Assembly: GCA_965205725.1 (NCBI GenBank)
Contig: OZ242189.1
Coordinates: 1,364,001-1,428,000 of the forward strand
Reading direction: 5' to 3'
Length of the DNA: 64,000 nt
DNA from: G965205725 sp965205725
GTDB lineage: Bacteria > Pseudomonadota > Gammaproteobacteria > Pseudomonadales > Halieaceae
The notes below the pieces were generated by a model. It ran no database searches. It was not told the DNA's origin and saw only the letters and a list, made by a program, of their open reading frames with translations. Positions 42,487 to 51,543 of this stretch are shown here, one piece after another (positions within the stretch are counted from its first letter, which is position 1; each line of letters starts with the position of its first letter). A program made the position numbers and the translations under genes.

Positions 42487-43147
42487 CCGGCACCTCGTAA
42501 AGGCGTCGAATGTCACCAAACCCGTCTATTTCGATAGTCACCGCCACAGCCAGGGGTGGCCCCACAAGGCCGCTTTCACGCGCATTAACGCCCCAGTCAA
42601 GCGGCCAGTCCTCAATATCCCAGGCGCCGGGCTGCAGCGGCGCATCGGTACCCAGAAACGACAACTCAAAACGCAGCACATCTTTCAATAACGCCACTCG
42701 CCGTGGTTCGTTGCGGTCGGTACGGTCTAAAACCGCGTAACTTTCCCGATACAATACTCCCTCTTCCAGCAGATAGCGCACACGCTGCATATTGCTGCGC
42801 AGATGCTGCTGCGGGTTGTGCCAGCCGGTGCGAGTCAGGTTCAGACTATCGTCCGCCTGGACACCGCCCCACAAGGCGGGCTCCTGCTCACCAAACTCAT
42901 TGCGGACAGGGCGATTGACGAACTGGCGTATATCGCGGGACATAAAAGTCCACAGGCGATTAAGCGAATGGGTGTGATCTGAGGCACGGCGCAGCACTTC
43001 CAGACCAGAGACAAGATTATTGAAGGTTAAAAATGCACCGGCCAATATCAGCAGGGTAATAGCCATGGCAATGAGTACTTCGATCAGGGTGAAACCGCGA
43101 ACCAGCGTCCGGGCCTTGAGTTTCCTGCTGCGAGTCCTAGCCATCAT
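42479..43147 (-). CDS. gspJ: Type II secretion minor pseudopilin J
   Basis: A 222-residue pseudopilin. The prepilin peptidase site is VRGFTLIEVLIAMAITLL with cleavage after Gly. The body has LWTFMSRDIRQFVNRPVR and LEEGVLYRESYAVLDR. Start ATG 43147 or 43144 overlaps the gspI stop. Confidence 0.9.
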   Translation of the reverse strand: MMARTRSRKLKARTLVRGFTLIEVLIAMAITLLILAGAFLTFNNLVSGLEVLRRASDHTHSLNRLWTFMSRDIRQFVNRPVRNEFGEQEPALWGGVQADDSLNLTRTGWHNPQQHLRSNMQRVRYLLEEGVLYRESYAVLDRTDRNEPRRVALLKDVLRFELSFLGTDAPLQPGAWDIEDWPLDWGVNARESGLVGPPLAVAVTIEIDGFGDIRRLYEVPGV

Positions 43148-43547
43148 TGTTGTCCGGGGCGGGGCCGCTGACAAAGCCGGTTAGTGTATGCAGAGGCTGA
43201 TCTCTGTGCGACGGCTCCAGCGCGACACTCACTGTAAGGCGGCGAAAATCATCCACGTCAGTTGCGCTGCTATTGATCCACCAGTACCAGTCGCGCCCGG
43301 TCATGGTACTGACCCCCTCCCGTTCGCCGCGAAAAACCAAACCGGTTTTGGCGACTTCAATGCGGGTTTGAGCCATCTGATTACTGGCGACCCACTGCGC
43401 AATCGACTTGTCGCGAATATAACCCACGCCATCGGCCTGATTGCCAAAGGCTATGAGTAAGGCGGGCAACAACAAACCGGCAATGACTAGCGCCACCATA
43501 GACTCAACCAGGGTGAAACCTGTTTGGCGTTCGCTAATTCTCGTCAT
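43137..43547 (-). CDS. gspI: Type II secretion minor pseudopilin I
   Basis: A 136-residue pseudopilin with ERQTGFTLVESMVALVIAGL cleaved after Gly and the typical IAQWVASNQMAQTRIE. It joins GspJ and GspK at the pseudopilus tip. ATG 43547 overlaps the gspH stop, and the GTG at 43556 is also possible. Confidence 0.9.
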   Translation of the reverse strand: MTRISERQTGFTLVESMVALVIAGLLLPALLIAFGNQADGVGYIRDKSIAQWVASNQMAQTRIEVAKTGLVFRGEREGVSTMTGRDWYWWINSSATDVDDFRRLTVSVALEPSHRDQPLHTLTGFVSGPAPDNNDG

Positions 43548-44094
43548 TGGCGTCACCGCGGCGGCGCAAATCCATTTGCGCTATCAAATCCCACTCCAGT
43601 TGCCACAGGAGATCACCATTGTCACTGTCTAGCCAACGCAACAAGCCCGGGGTTGTTGCACCGCTGCTGTAAAAAATAACCTGTGGCAGCACACTGTTGT
43701 CTGCCGCCTGCTCCAACAGGTTCAGCGCAGAACCTTCAATCTCCAGTTCCAACACCAGCCCCGCTGGAAAATCACGGCGGGTAAATAATTCCTCAGCGCG
43801 CTGAGTGCGCACCCACTCAAGACCCTGGCGTTGCATCCAAACGTAACTATAGCGAACGTCACTGGCATCATTGCGAACTTCGAACAGCAGGCCCATATCA
43901 GCGCCAGAGAGCTGTGCCTCGTCCATTGCATATTCCGCAATACGGGAAAAACCGGTGACGGCAGCTTCAATGGCATAGGGGCGACTTCCAGAAGTCACGG
44001 AAAGACCAGCAACCGTAACAATCAGCCCAACCACAACCAAAACAAGTAATAGCTCCAGTAAACTCAGGCCGGCTTGGGTCTTATCGATTTTCAT
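43534..44094 (-). CDS. gspH: Type II secretion minor pseudopilin H
   Basis: A 186-residue pseudopilin with QAGLSLLELLLVLVVVGLIV as prepilin helix and a beta-rich C domain. ATG 44094 overlaps the gspG stop. A longer open frame to 44328 is an overlap artefact with gspG. Confidence 0.9.
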   Translation of the reverse strand: MKIDKTQAGLSLLELLLVLVVVGLIVTVAGLSVTSGSRPYAIEAAVTGFSRIAEYAMDEAQLSGADMGLLFEVRNDASDVRYSYVWMQRQGLEWVRTQRAEELFTRRDFPAGLVLELEIEGSALNLLEQAADNSVLPQVIFYSSGATTPGLLRWLDSDNGDLLWQLEWDLIAQMDLRRRGDANDEN

Positions 44095-44509
44095 CCCAGT
44101 TACCAAGATCAGTATTCTGATCTTCACCGCCGGATATGCCATCTGCACCCAGCGAGTACAAATCAAATTCACCCTGTTCGCCAGGGCTAAGATAGAGGTA
44201 TTTGTGCCCCCATGGGTCTCGCGGGACCCGGTCCAAATAACCACCGCGCTTAAAGTTTCGCGGCTCTGGATCAAGGCTGGATACAGTGACCAGGGCTTCC
44301 AGCCCCTGCTCGGAACTTGGGTAGACAAAGTTATCCAGCCGATACAATTTCAGCGCGGTTTGTATATTGGCAAAATCGGCATAGACCTTCTGCACCCGCG
44401 CATCGTCTGCCTGGTTGAGTACAGTCGGCGCGACGACACTCACCAGCAAACCCAGTATGACCAGCACAACCAAAATCTCAACCAGAGTGAAGCCCATCTG
44501 TTGTTTCAT
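44081..44509 (-). CDS. gspG: Type II secretion major pseudopilin G
   Basis: A 142-residue major pseudopilin that polymerises into the secretion piston. Prepilin peptidase site QQMGFTLVEILVVLVILGLL, then DARVQKVYADFANIQTALKL and the calcium-site loop SLGADGISGGEDQNTDLG. ATG 44509 with AGGTGAG upstream. Confidence 0.96.
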   Translation of the reverse strand: MKQQMGFTLVEILVVLVILGLLVSVVAPTVLNQADDARVQKVYADFANIQTALKLYRLDNFVYPSSEQGLEALVTVSSLDPEPRNFKRGGYLDRVPRDPWGHKYLYLSPGEQGEFDLYSLGADGISGGEDQNTDLGNWDENR

Positions 44510-44518
44510 TGATCTCAC

Positions 44519-45733
44519 CTATCTCACCATTGTATTCAATTCAAAAATGGGTAGTAGCACCGCCATAACCACCAACACCACCATCACCCCCATAAACACC
44601 ACCATCGCCGGTTCCAGTATCGCCATGCTGGTACCCAGCGCAAGTTCCAACTCGCGTTCCTGATTTGCAGCCGAGCGAGCCAGCATCGTTTCCATCTCGC
44701 CGCTGGCTTCGCCACTGGCCACCATATGCACCATCATTGGAGGGAAATGACCGCTCTGTTGCAAGGCGCGATTGAGACTTGAACCCTCCTGCACACGCTC
44801 GGCAACCTGGCCGCTGCTCGCGCGCAGCACCCGGTTGGACAACACTTCTCCGGCTATTCGCAAAGACTCCAGCAGGGGCACGCCACTGACCATCAAAATA
44901 CTCAGGGTGGAGGCAAAGCGCGCAGTATCCACGGCGATAATAAAACGCCCGACCACGGGGGTTCGCAGTAAGAAACCATGCCACTTATAGCGGCGCTGCT
45001 CATTTCTCAGAAACTGACGAAACCCCAGAAACAGCGCAATCAGGCTCAGCAACAGCAGCAGCCCCGATTCCTGCAAGAATTCACTACTGGCAATCATGGC
45101 CCGCGTGAGCACGGGTAACTCGCGATTGCTGTGGGCAAATATTCCGATCAATTCGGGAACCACGTAGACCATCAAGGCAACAATCACAGTAATGGCAACA
45201 ACCAGGAGAATAATGGGATAGATCATCGCCATTTTCAGTTTTTGCCGGGTGTACTGGCTTTGTTCACCGTAGTCAGCCAACTGCTCCAATACTGGACCCA
45301 AAAAACCAGCGTGCTCACCCGCAGTGACCATGGCGCGGTACATTTCATTGAATACTTGAGGATACTCCCCCAGCGCGTAGGCCAGGCTGTGACCCTCTGC
45401 CACCCGGGAGCGCACTTGCAACAAAATTCCTTTGTGCCGTGTCTTCCGGGTTTGCTCCGCCACTGCCGATAAGCATTCATCCAGCGGCAGATTCGACTGC
45501 ACCAATGTCGCGAGCTGTCTGGTAATCAAGGCCATATCTCGAGGGCTCATTCGCGGCCGAAAAAATTGCGATAACCGCTGCTCCGCCGACTGCTGATTGG
45601 CTTCACTGACTGCTACGGGCCGCAGTGACTGCCCTCGCAGGTTCACGCGAATCTGCCGTTCAGAGTCGCCCTCAAGTACACCTTTGACTACCTTGCCTTC
45701 GGTGTTGAGTGCCCTGTAGCGATACGCAGTCAT
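44519..45733 (-). CDS. gspF: Type II secretion inner-membrane protein F
   Basis: A 404-residue polytopic platform protein with two homologous GspF domains (SPRDMALITRQLATLVQSNL, then TARFASTLSILMVSGVPLLE) and three membrane helices (for example MIYPIILLVVAITVIVALMV). Normal length. It is followed by gspG 9 nt downstream. Confidence 0.95.
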   Translation of the reverse strand: MTAYRYRALNTEGKVVKGVLEGDSERQIRVNLRGQSLRPVAVSEANQQSAEQRLSQFFRPRMSPRDMALITRQLATLVQSNLPLDECLSAVAEQTRKTRHKGILLQVRSRVAEGHSLAYALGEYPQVFNEMYRAMVTAGEHAGFLGPVLEQLADYGEQSQYTRQKLKMAMIYPIILLVVAITVIVALMVYVVPELIGIFAHSNRELPVLTRAMIASSEFLQESGLLLLLSLIALFLGFRQFLRNEQRRYKWHGFLLRTPVVGRFIIAVDTARFASTLSILMVSGVPLLESLRIAGEVLSNRVLRASSGQVAERVQEGSSLNRALQQSGHFPPMMVHMVASGEASGEMETMLARSAANQERELELALGTSMAILEPAMVVFMGVMVVLVVMAVLLPIFELNTMVR

Positions 45734-45738
45734 AGTGA

Positions 45739-47208
45739 TCAGGCCGCAGAGCTGACCCGCATGACCTCTTCCAGACTGGTTGCACCCGCCAACACCCGGC
45801 GGCGGCCGTCTTCGAGCATGGCGGGCGCTCGCTTGCGCGCCTCTGACAGCATGTCTTGTTCACTGGCACCTGCGTGAATCATCTGCCGCAGATCATCGCC
45901 AATTTCAACACATTCATAAACCCCGGTGCGGCCGCGATAGCCTTTGTAATTACAGTGTTCACAACCTTCCCCGCGATACACGGTCTGTTGGGCACCGCTA
46001 TCAAGGCCCAACCACTGGGCTTCTATATCGGTCAATGGGTGGGCGCTGCGACACTCGACACACAGTAATCGCACCAGCCGCTGGGCCATTACCGCAATCA
46101 AACTGGAGGACAGCAGGAAGGGTTCGATTCCCATATCCTGCAACCGGGTTACCGCCCCGATAGCCGTGTTGGTGTGAAGGGTCGATAGCACCAGGTGGCC
46201 GGTCAGCGAGGCTTGTACGGCGATTTCCGCAGTCTCGAGATCCCGAACTTCCCCAACCATCACCACATCGGGGTCCTGCCGCAAAATTGCCCGCAAACCC
46301 CTGGCAAAGGTCATATCAACTTTTGTGTTGACCTGTGTCTGTCCAATGCCTGGCAACATGTATTCGATGGGGTCTTCTATGGTCAGAATATTGCGGGTAC
46401 TTTCATTAATGTGGCTGAGTCCTGCATACAGGGTGGTGGTTTTACCCGAGCCGGTCGGCCCGGTCACCAAAATAATGCCGTGCGGGGCGTGCAGACCGCG
46501 CTGGTAGCCTTCCAGGACCTGTTCATTCATGCGCAACTGCGTTAACTCTAGCTGTCCTGCCTCTTTATCCAGCAGGCGCAATACCACTCGCTCACCATGG
46601 GCAGAAAGTATCGTGGACATACGAATATCGACCGCGTGTCCAGCTATTTTCACTGAGATACGACCATCCTGCGGAATACGCTTTTCCGCAATATCCAGCT
46701 TCGCCATCACCTTGAGCCGCGATACTAACAACGGCGCCAGCATACGCTTGGGAGACAGCACTTCGGTGAGTACTCCGTCAATGCGATAACGCACAGACAA
46801 GCGCGCCTCAAAAGTTTCGATATGAATGTCCGATGCTTTCTCACGCACTGCCTGGGAGAGAATCGCGTTAATTAAACGAATAATCGGCGCGTCATTTTCC
46901 GCGTCCATCAGATCGCCGGTTGCCGGTATTTCATCAGCCAAACGCGATAGATCAATATCCGAGCTCAGGTCTTCGGCCACCTGCGAGGCTTCGTTATTAC
47001 CGCGCTGATAGGCCAAAGTCATACGTCGCTGAAACTCTGCTTCGGCCAATTCTTCCAGCGCAAAGGAGCGCCCTATAAAACGACGCAACTCGGTTAACAC
47101 AGGTACTGGCAAGGCCGCCCGGTGCAACACAACGGGCGGCTCATCTTGCAGCAATAAGACGCCGTACTGCTGGGCAAAGGTAAACGGCAAGGTGCGGGCG
47201 CTGTCCAT
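45739..47208 (-). CDS. gspE: Type II secretion ATPase E
   Basis: A 489-residue cytoplasmic ATPase that powers pseudopilus assembly. It has an N-terminal GspE domain, Walker A GPTGSGKTTTLYAGL, Asp box IEDPIEYMLPGIGQTQVN, Walker B DVVMVGEVRDLETAEIA, His box GHLVLSTLHTN, and a zinc site CVEC...CEHC. ATG 47208 follows the gspD stop by 5 nt, with AAGG upstream. The longer frame to 47280 overlaps gspD and is not used. Confidence 0.95.
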   Translation of the reverse strand: MDSARTLPFTFAQQYGVLLLQDEPPVVLHRAALPVPVLTELRRFIGRSFALEELAEAEFQRRMTLAYQRGNNEASQVAEDLSSDIDLSRLADEIPATGDLMDAENDAPIIRLINAILSQAVREKASDIHIETFEARLSVRYRIDGVLTEVLSPKRMLAPLLVSRLKVMAKLDIAEKRIPQDGRISVKIAGHAVDIRMSTILSAHGERVVLRLLDKEAGQLELTQLRMNEQVLEGYQRGLHAPHGIILVTGPTGSGKTTTLYAGLSHINESTRNILTIEDPIEYMLPGIGQTQVNTKVDMTFARGLRAILRQDPDVVMVGEVRDLETAEIAVQASLTGHLVLSTLHTNTAIGAVTRLQDMGIEPFLLSSSLIAVMAQRLVRLLCVECRSAHPLTDIEAQWLGLDSGAQQTVYRGEGCEHCNYKGYRGRTGVYECVEIGDDLRQMIHAGASEQDMLSEARKRAPAMLEDGRRRVLAGATSLEEVMRVSSAA

Positions 47209-47213
47209 TTGCC

Positions 47214-49232
47214 TTAGGGACTGTCTGCCTGGTCCGCAGCTTCCTGTATCTCCTCGAGCTGGCGAATCTGTTCTCCCCACTCCGGTAAAACCGGCACATC
47301 CGATTCATCAAAATAGGGGCTACCGGCGTCCAGCCGCAGTTGCTGCTGGTTCCGAATATAGCGATACTTCTGCGCGGTGGCTCCATCCAGAGCCTCATCA
47401 TCTCTAATAATCGTTGGCTTGATAAAGATCAGCAAATTGGAGCGGGTCACGCTGACGGAATCGCTGCGAAACAGTCGCCCCAGCCACGGGATATCACCCA
47501 GCAGCGGCACCTTCTGCTGGCCGTCCTGCACGTCATCTTTGATCAGGCCACCCAACACAACCGTGCGTCCGTCAGCCGCAAGTACTTTTGTGCGTATCTT
47601 GCGCTCATTGGTAATGATGTCGGCGGTCGCCAGGTTGAGTAGCCCACCGGTCAGGCTTGAAACTTCCTGTTCTATATCCAGCACCACCGAATCACCCTCG
47701 TTGACATGGGGAGTTACGGTTAAAGTGATCCCTACATTTTCCCGCTGAATCGTTTGAAACGGGTTATTCGGCGTTGTGGTACCACCTGTGCCGGTGTATG
47801 AACCCGTCACAAATGGCACTTCCTGACCCACTGTAATAAAGGCCTCCTGGTTATCCAGGGTTAACAGGCTCGGAGTGGAGAGAATATTCGCGTTAGTCTG
47901 CGATTCAAGAGCATTGAGCACAATGGCAATATCCAGAGTCTCATCTAGCTGACCCCAGCCCAGGCTGGTACCCGATGTACCCGCCAGGGCAGACAGTAAA
48001 TCACCGCGATCAAAGTCTTCCAGGTCGCTGTTGGTGTTGCCATCCGGGTTCAGCGCCTCTGCCAGCCCGGCTAAATCATCGGAATTGGCGATGTTGGCAC
48101 CAAACCCGCCGCTGTCATCCCGGAACAGCCATTGCACACCCAAGTCCTGACCATCGATAACTTCCAACTCGGCAATAATTGCCTCTACCAGAACCTGCGC
48201 TCTGCGGATATCCAGGCGTTGAATCACCGCTTGCAGAGCCTGCATTTCGTCGGTGTCGGCGGTGATGATCAATGCGTTGGTACCCTCATCTGCTTCAATG
48301 GTCGCCTCGGAGTTACTATGTTGCCTGGCGGCATTAGCAGCCTCCAGCTTACTCCGGTTTTGCATGACCCTGGTTAGCACTGCGGCGATATCGGCCGCCG
48401 TGGCATATTCCAGATACACCACTTTGACATTGCCGCTTTGCTCCAGCGGCGTATCCAGATGCGTAATCAGCTTGCGCATACGGCTGCGCTCAAGCTCATC
48501 ACCACTCACCAACACGCTATTGGTTCGCTTGTCGGCGACCAGTAAAACTTCTGCTTCCGTGGCGCCGGACTTCTTCGCCTCGGTTTTATTCAGCTCATCA
48601 AGCATGCTCACCACATCTGCGGCCACCGCGTACTGGAGATTTATAATCTCGGTTTGCTGCACTGCGCCTTGATCCACCCGCAAAATGATTGCTCGAATAC
48701 GCTCAATGTTCGCGGCCACATCGGAAATAATAATGGCGTTGGCGGGAGCGTATGCCGCCATGTGCGCTTGCTGTCGCACCAGCGGACGCAGCACCGGTAT
48801 CAGTTTAGCCGCCGATACATTTTCCAACCGGATAACCTGAGTGACATATTCAGCGTTGGGGTTCAGCTTGCCGTCTTTGACCCGCACCGGCGCTGAACGG
48901 GCATCTTTTGAAGGGATAACACGAACCACATTGCCACTGCGCACGGCGGTATAACCGTGCACATCGAGAATCGACAAAAGCAGGTCGTATAATTCCGAAC
49001 TGGAAACAGGCCTGGAGGAGATGACCTTGACCTTGCCCTTGACCTTTGGATCGACAACGATGGTGGTTTCGGTCGCCTCGGCAACAAACTTGATAAGCTC
49101 CTGAATATCCGTTTCTTTCAGGTTAATTGTCCAATCCTGGGCGATTGCTGAAGACATCGTCCACAGCAATACCAATAGCGCAATAATGGCGCTGAGCCTG
49201 ATCCTAAAGCTGCCGCTTACTTGAGTGGCCAA
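47214..49232 (-). CDS. gspD: Type II secretion secretin D
   Basis: A 672-residue outer-membrane secretin. It has a signal peptide (SAIIALLVLLWTMSSAIA), N0 (DWTINLKETDIQELIKFVAE), N1-N3 domains, and the secretin core with VPFVTGSYTGTGGT and RENVGITLTVTPHVNEGD. TTG start 49232 has AGGAG 6 nt upstream. A 17-bp tandem duplication repeats this ribosome-binding site and start region once more upstream. No pilotin gene is adjacent. Confidence 0.95.
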   Translation of the reverse strand: MATQVSGSFRIRLSAIIALLVLLWTMSSAIAQDWTINLKETDIQELIKFVAEATETTIVVDPKVKGKVKVISSRPVSSSELYDLLLSILDVHGYTAVRSGNVVRVIPSKDARSAPVRVKDGKLNPNAEYVTQVIRLENVSAAKLIPVLRPLVRQQAHMAAYAPANAIIISDVAANIERIRAIILRVDQGAVQQTEIINLQYAVAADVVSMLDELNKTEAKKSGATEAEVLLVADKRTNSVLVSGDELERSRMRKLITHLDTPLEQSGNVKVVYLEYATAADIAAVLTRVMQNRSKLEAANAARQHSNSEATIEADEGTNALIITADTDEMQALQAVIQRLDIRRAQVLVEAIIAELEVIDGQDLGVQWLFRDDSGGFGANIANSDDLAGLAEALNPDGNTNSDLEDFDRGDLLSALAGTSGTSLGWGQLDETLDIAIVLNALESQTNANILSTPSLLTLDNQEAFITVGQEVPFVTGSYTGTGGTTTPNNPFQTIQRENVGITLTVTPHVNEGDSVVLDIEQEVSSLTGGLLNLATADIITNERKIRTKVLAADGRTVVLGGLIKDDVQDGQQKVPLLGDIPWLGRLFRSDSVSVTRSNLLIFIKPTIIRDDEALDGATAQKYRYIRNQQQLRLDAGSPYFDESDVPVLPEWGEQIRQLEEIQEAADQADSP

Positions 49233-49300
49233 GTGGTGCTCCTGTTTAAGTGGTGCTCCTGTTTACTGCACTATTTACTGCGCTATTTACTGCACTATTA
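49231..49300. repeat. Tandem duplications over the gspD ribosome-binding site
   Basis: AAGTGGTGCTCCTGTTT occurs twice back to back (49231-49247, 49248-49264), followed by three 12-bp units of ACTGCACTATTT type (49265-49300). On the gspD strand the 17-bp unit carries AGGAG and the start-codon region, so the gene has two ribosome-binding sites in series, the inner one with TTG. Confidence 0.85.
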
Positions 49301-49315
49301 TGACAGCAGGGTGAA

Positions 49316-50329
49316 TCACTGCGCGACCACTGTGTTGAAGCTCACAGAAATACTCACCAACTCGCCGCCGCGTTGCACCTCAAAGCTGGCATCTGTCGCG
49401 TGGCGCATCACCTGGTAGAGCTCCACGGCCTTGCCCGCATCAGTTAATTGAATACCGTTAACAGCAGTCACCACATCGCCAGCCTGAAAGCCAAGCTGCT
49501 CAAACTGGCTTTTGTCGGCACCGGGACCTACCCGATACCCCTGCAACTGACCCTCTGATCGCACAGCGGAAATCTTCACCACATCGGCCAGCGACTGCGG
49601 ATTCTGGTACAAGCGCTGACGATAGGACTCAGCCAATTGCGCAATATCATTTTTTTCACGCCCATCCACAACCGTTTTTTGAGTTGGGGCTGCCGCGGCC
49701 AGCGGTCTGGCCGAGGCTGAATTTTTATCAAACAGTTTCAGAGACTCGTATTTGCCAGCGTTATTCAATATCACCCGATCTTGCAGGATTTTTGCCACAC
49801 TGACACGGCCACTGACAGGCAACTTATCACCCGCGCTGTATTGTTTTTGTATATTTTTGTACTCAATGATCGCCAGCGCCAGCTCTGATTCGCTCGACGA
49901 CACGACACCTTGCAGCTTCAGTGCCAGGCGAGTTGCAACGGCATTTTTCTCAACCCCATCGACGCTGACAGAATCGCTGGTCCGCCGCTGTACCGGAACA
50001 GGCGTCGCGGTGGCCGCCTGTGAAGGGTCGCCAAACAAATGCCAGGAAACCAGGCTATCAATATCAACCCGGGCTTTTTGCGAGATCACAGTACCCGCGA
50101 TCAAAGGGTTGGCGGAATGGATTGACCCGACCGCAGATTCTGGCTGGGGTAACAACATCCAGACCATGCGGGCTGATGTTACCGCCACCCAGGCCACAGC
50201 CAACACAATCACGCCAAGACGCAGTCGCGCCGCCCGGCGCGGTTCGGCTAAACCCTGTAGATATCTGTTAAAGCCATTCCAGAAACGATTCAGATGGGCG
50301 CTGGTTGATTCCAGCAAATCGGTTTTCAA
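49316..50329 (-). CDS. gspC: Type II secretion inner-membrane protein C
   Basis: A 337-residue bitopic protein connecting the platform to the secretin. It has a membrane helix (GVIVLAVAWVAVTSARMVWM), an HR domain (VSWHLFGDPSQAA, LALKLQGVVSSSESELALAI) and a C-terminal PDZ domain (RVGPGADKSQFEQLGFQAGD, VVTAVNGIQLTDAG). A TTG start is used. It is first in the operon, and the 110-bp gap upstream follows the end of the ABC exporter operon. Confidence 0.93.
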   Translation of the reverse strand: MKTDLLESTSAHLNRFWNGFNRYLQGLAEPRRAARLRLGVIVLAVAWVAVTSARMVWMLLPQPESAVGSIHSANPLIAGTVISQKARVDIDSLVSWHLFGDPSQAATATPVPVQRRTSDSVSVDGVEKNAVATRLALKLQGVVSSSESELALAIIEYKNIQKQYSAGDKLPVSGRVSVAKILQDRVILNNAGKYESLKLFDKNSASARPLAAAAPTQKTVVDGREKNDIAQLAESYRQRLYQNPQSLADVVKISAVRSEGQLQGYRVGPGADKSQFEQLGFQAGDVVTAVNGIQLTDAGKAVELYQVMRHATDASFEVQRGGELVSISVSFNTVVAQ

Positions 50330-50439
50330 TGGGCAACCCGGTTAATCAGCGGTCTAAACACGGATTATAGAGGCGGGCCAAAAAATAGAAAACCCGCCCA
50401 GGGTAAAGAGGTATAGGTTTCTATTGGGATGAAGTGCGG

Positions 50440-51543
50440 TTATTGCAGCCGCCAGCGAATGATTAGCGCGGCAGTTCCTACAGTTAAACTGCCTACCACC
50501 AGCATCGGCCACAGACTGAAAAGCAGCTCGGCTGGCGTCATCGCCTTTAGAAAACTGCCCTGAACAATGATCATAAAATGCTTAAGCGGATTTATCTCGG
50601 CCACATATTGCAGGGCCTCTGGCATGTTTTCTACCGGGCTCACAAAGCCCGAGGTAATCATCATCGGGCTTATCAAACTGAATACACCCATGAGCGCCTG
50701 TTGCTGCGTATTGCAGGCGGCCGATACCGCCAGCCCAATACCCGCTACCGCGAAAACAAATACGATCATAGAGAGAAACAACAGGCTGAGACTACCCGTG
50801 AAACCTACCTTATAGGCATAGATCGCGAGCAAAAAAACGAGAGTGCCGGACAGCATTCCGGCTAAAACGGCTGGCAGAATTTTGCCAAGGATAATTTCAA
50901 GTGTGCTCACTGGCGATACCACCAACTGATCGAAGGTGCCCAACTCCCGATCTCGCGCCACTCCGAGGGTTGCTATTAACAACGCGGGGATCAATGCCAG
51001 CGTTGCCACCAGCGCGGGCACAATGAACCATTTGTATTCCAGATTGGGGTTAAACCAATTGCGCACTATCGCTCCATCGAGTGGCGCGGCTGCACTGGAC
51101 ACCGCATCCAGGCGGATGTCGTTCACAATCGACTGAATGTAAGTCATGGCAATCTGACCAGCATTGGCGCGACGCCCATCGAAGATCGCCTGTACTACCG
51201 CCGGGCTGCCCTGTACGGCATTGCGGGAAAAATCAGCCGGAAAGTGTAGCGCCACCAAAGCCTGACGCTGCTCGATGCTTGCAACCAGAGCGTGAGTCGA
51301 AGGCAAATAGATTATTTCGTCGATGAAACTGGATGCGTCAATACGCATGATCAGCTCCCTCGACCAGCGACCCGCATCCTCATTGATAACGGCCACATTG
51401 ACATTGCGCACTTCCAGCGTAGCCGCGAAAGAAAAAATCAGCACTTGTAGTATGGGCGCAGCCAATAACATCTGCCGCGCAGCCGGATCGCGCATAAGGG
51501 TAAGAAACTCTTTAGTTATCGTGTGTCGCAGCGGACCCAGCAC
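50440..51543 (-). CDS. ybhR: ABC-2 type exporter permease (YbhR-like)
   Basis: A 367-residue permease with an N-terminal helix, a large periplasmic domain and five C-terminal helices (for example VPALVATLALIPALLIATLG, ARDRELGTFDQLVVSPVS). It forms a heterodimer with the preceding permease. GTG start overlaps the ybhS stop by one base (TAGTG). The Ybh exporter in E. coli moves cefoperazone, chloramphenicol and similar drugs or Na+/Li+; the substrate here is unknown. Confidence 0.9.
   Translation of the reverse strand: MLGPLRHTITKEFLTLMRDPAARQMLLAAPILQVLIFSFAATLEVRNVNVAVINEDAGRWSRELIMRIDASSFIDEIIYLPSTHALVASIEQRQALVALHFPADFSRNAVQGSPAVVQAIFDGRRANAGQIAMTYIQSIVNDIRLDAVSSAAAPLDGAIVRNWFNPNLEYKWFIVPALVATLALIPALLIATLGVARDRELGTFDQLVVSPVSTLEIILGKILPAVLAGMLSGTLVFLLAIYAYKVGFTGSLSLLFLSMIVFVFAVAGIGLAVSAACNTQQQALMGVFSLISPMMITSGFVSPVENMPEALQYVAEINPLKHFMIIVQGSFLKAMTPAELLFSLWPMLVVGSLTVGTAALIIRWRLQ

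Noticed and set aside
43534..44328. A longer GspH starting at 44328
   Set aside because: The extra 78 residues overlap gspG in another frame. The prepilin leader begins at 44094.
50345..50400. A rho-independent terminator for the ABC exporter operon
   Set aside because: A GGCGGG/CCCGCC pair is present, but the loop is about 16 nt and the T-tract is inside the loop rather than after the stem.
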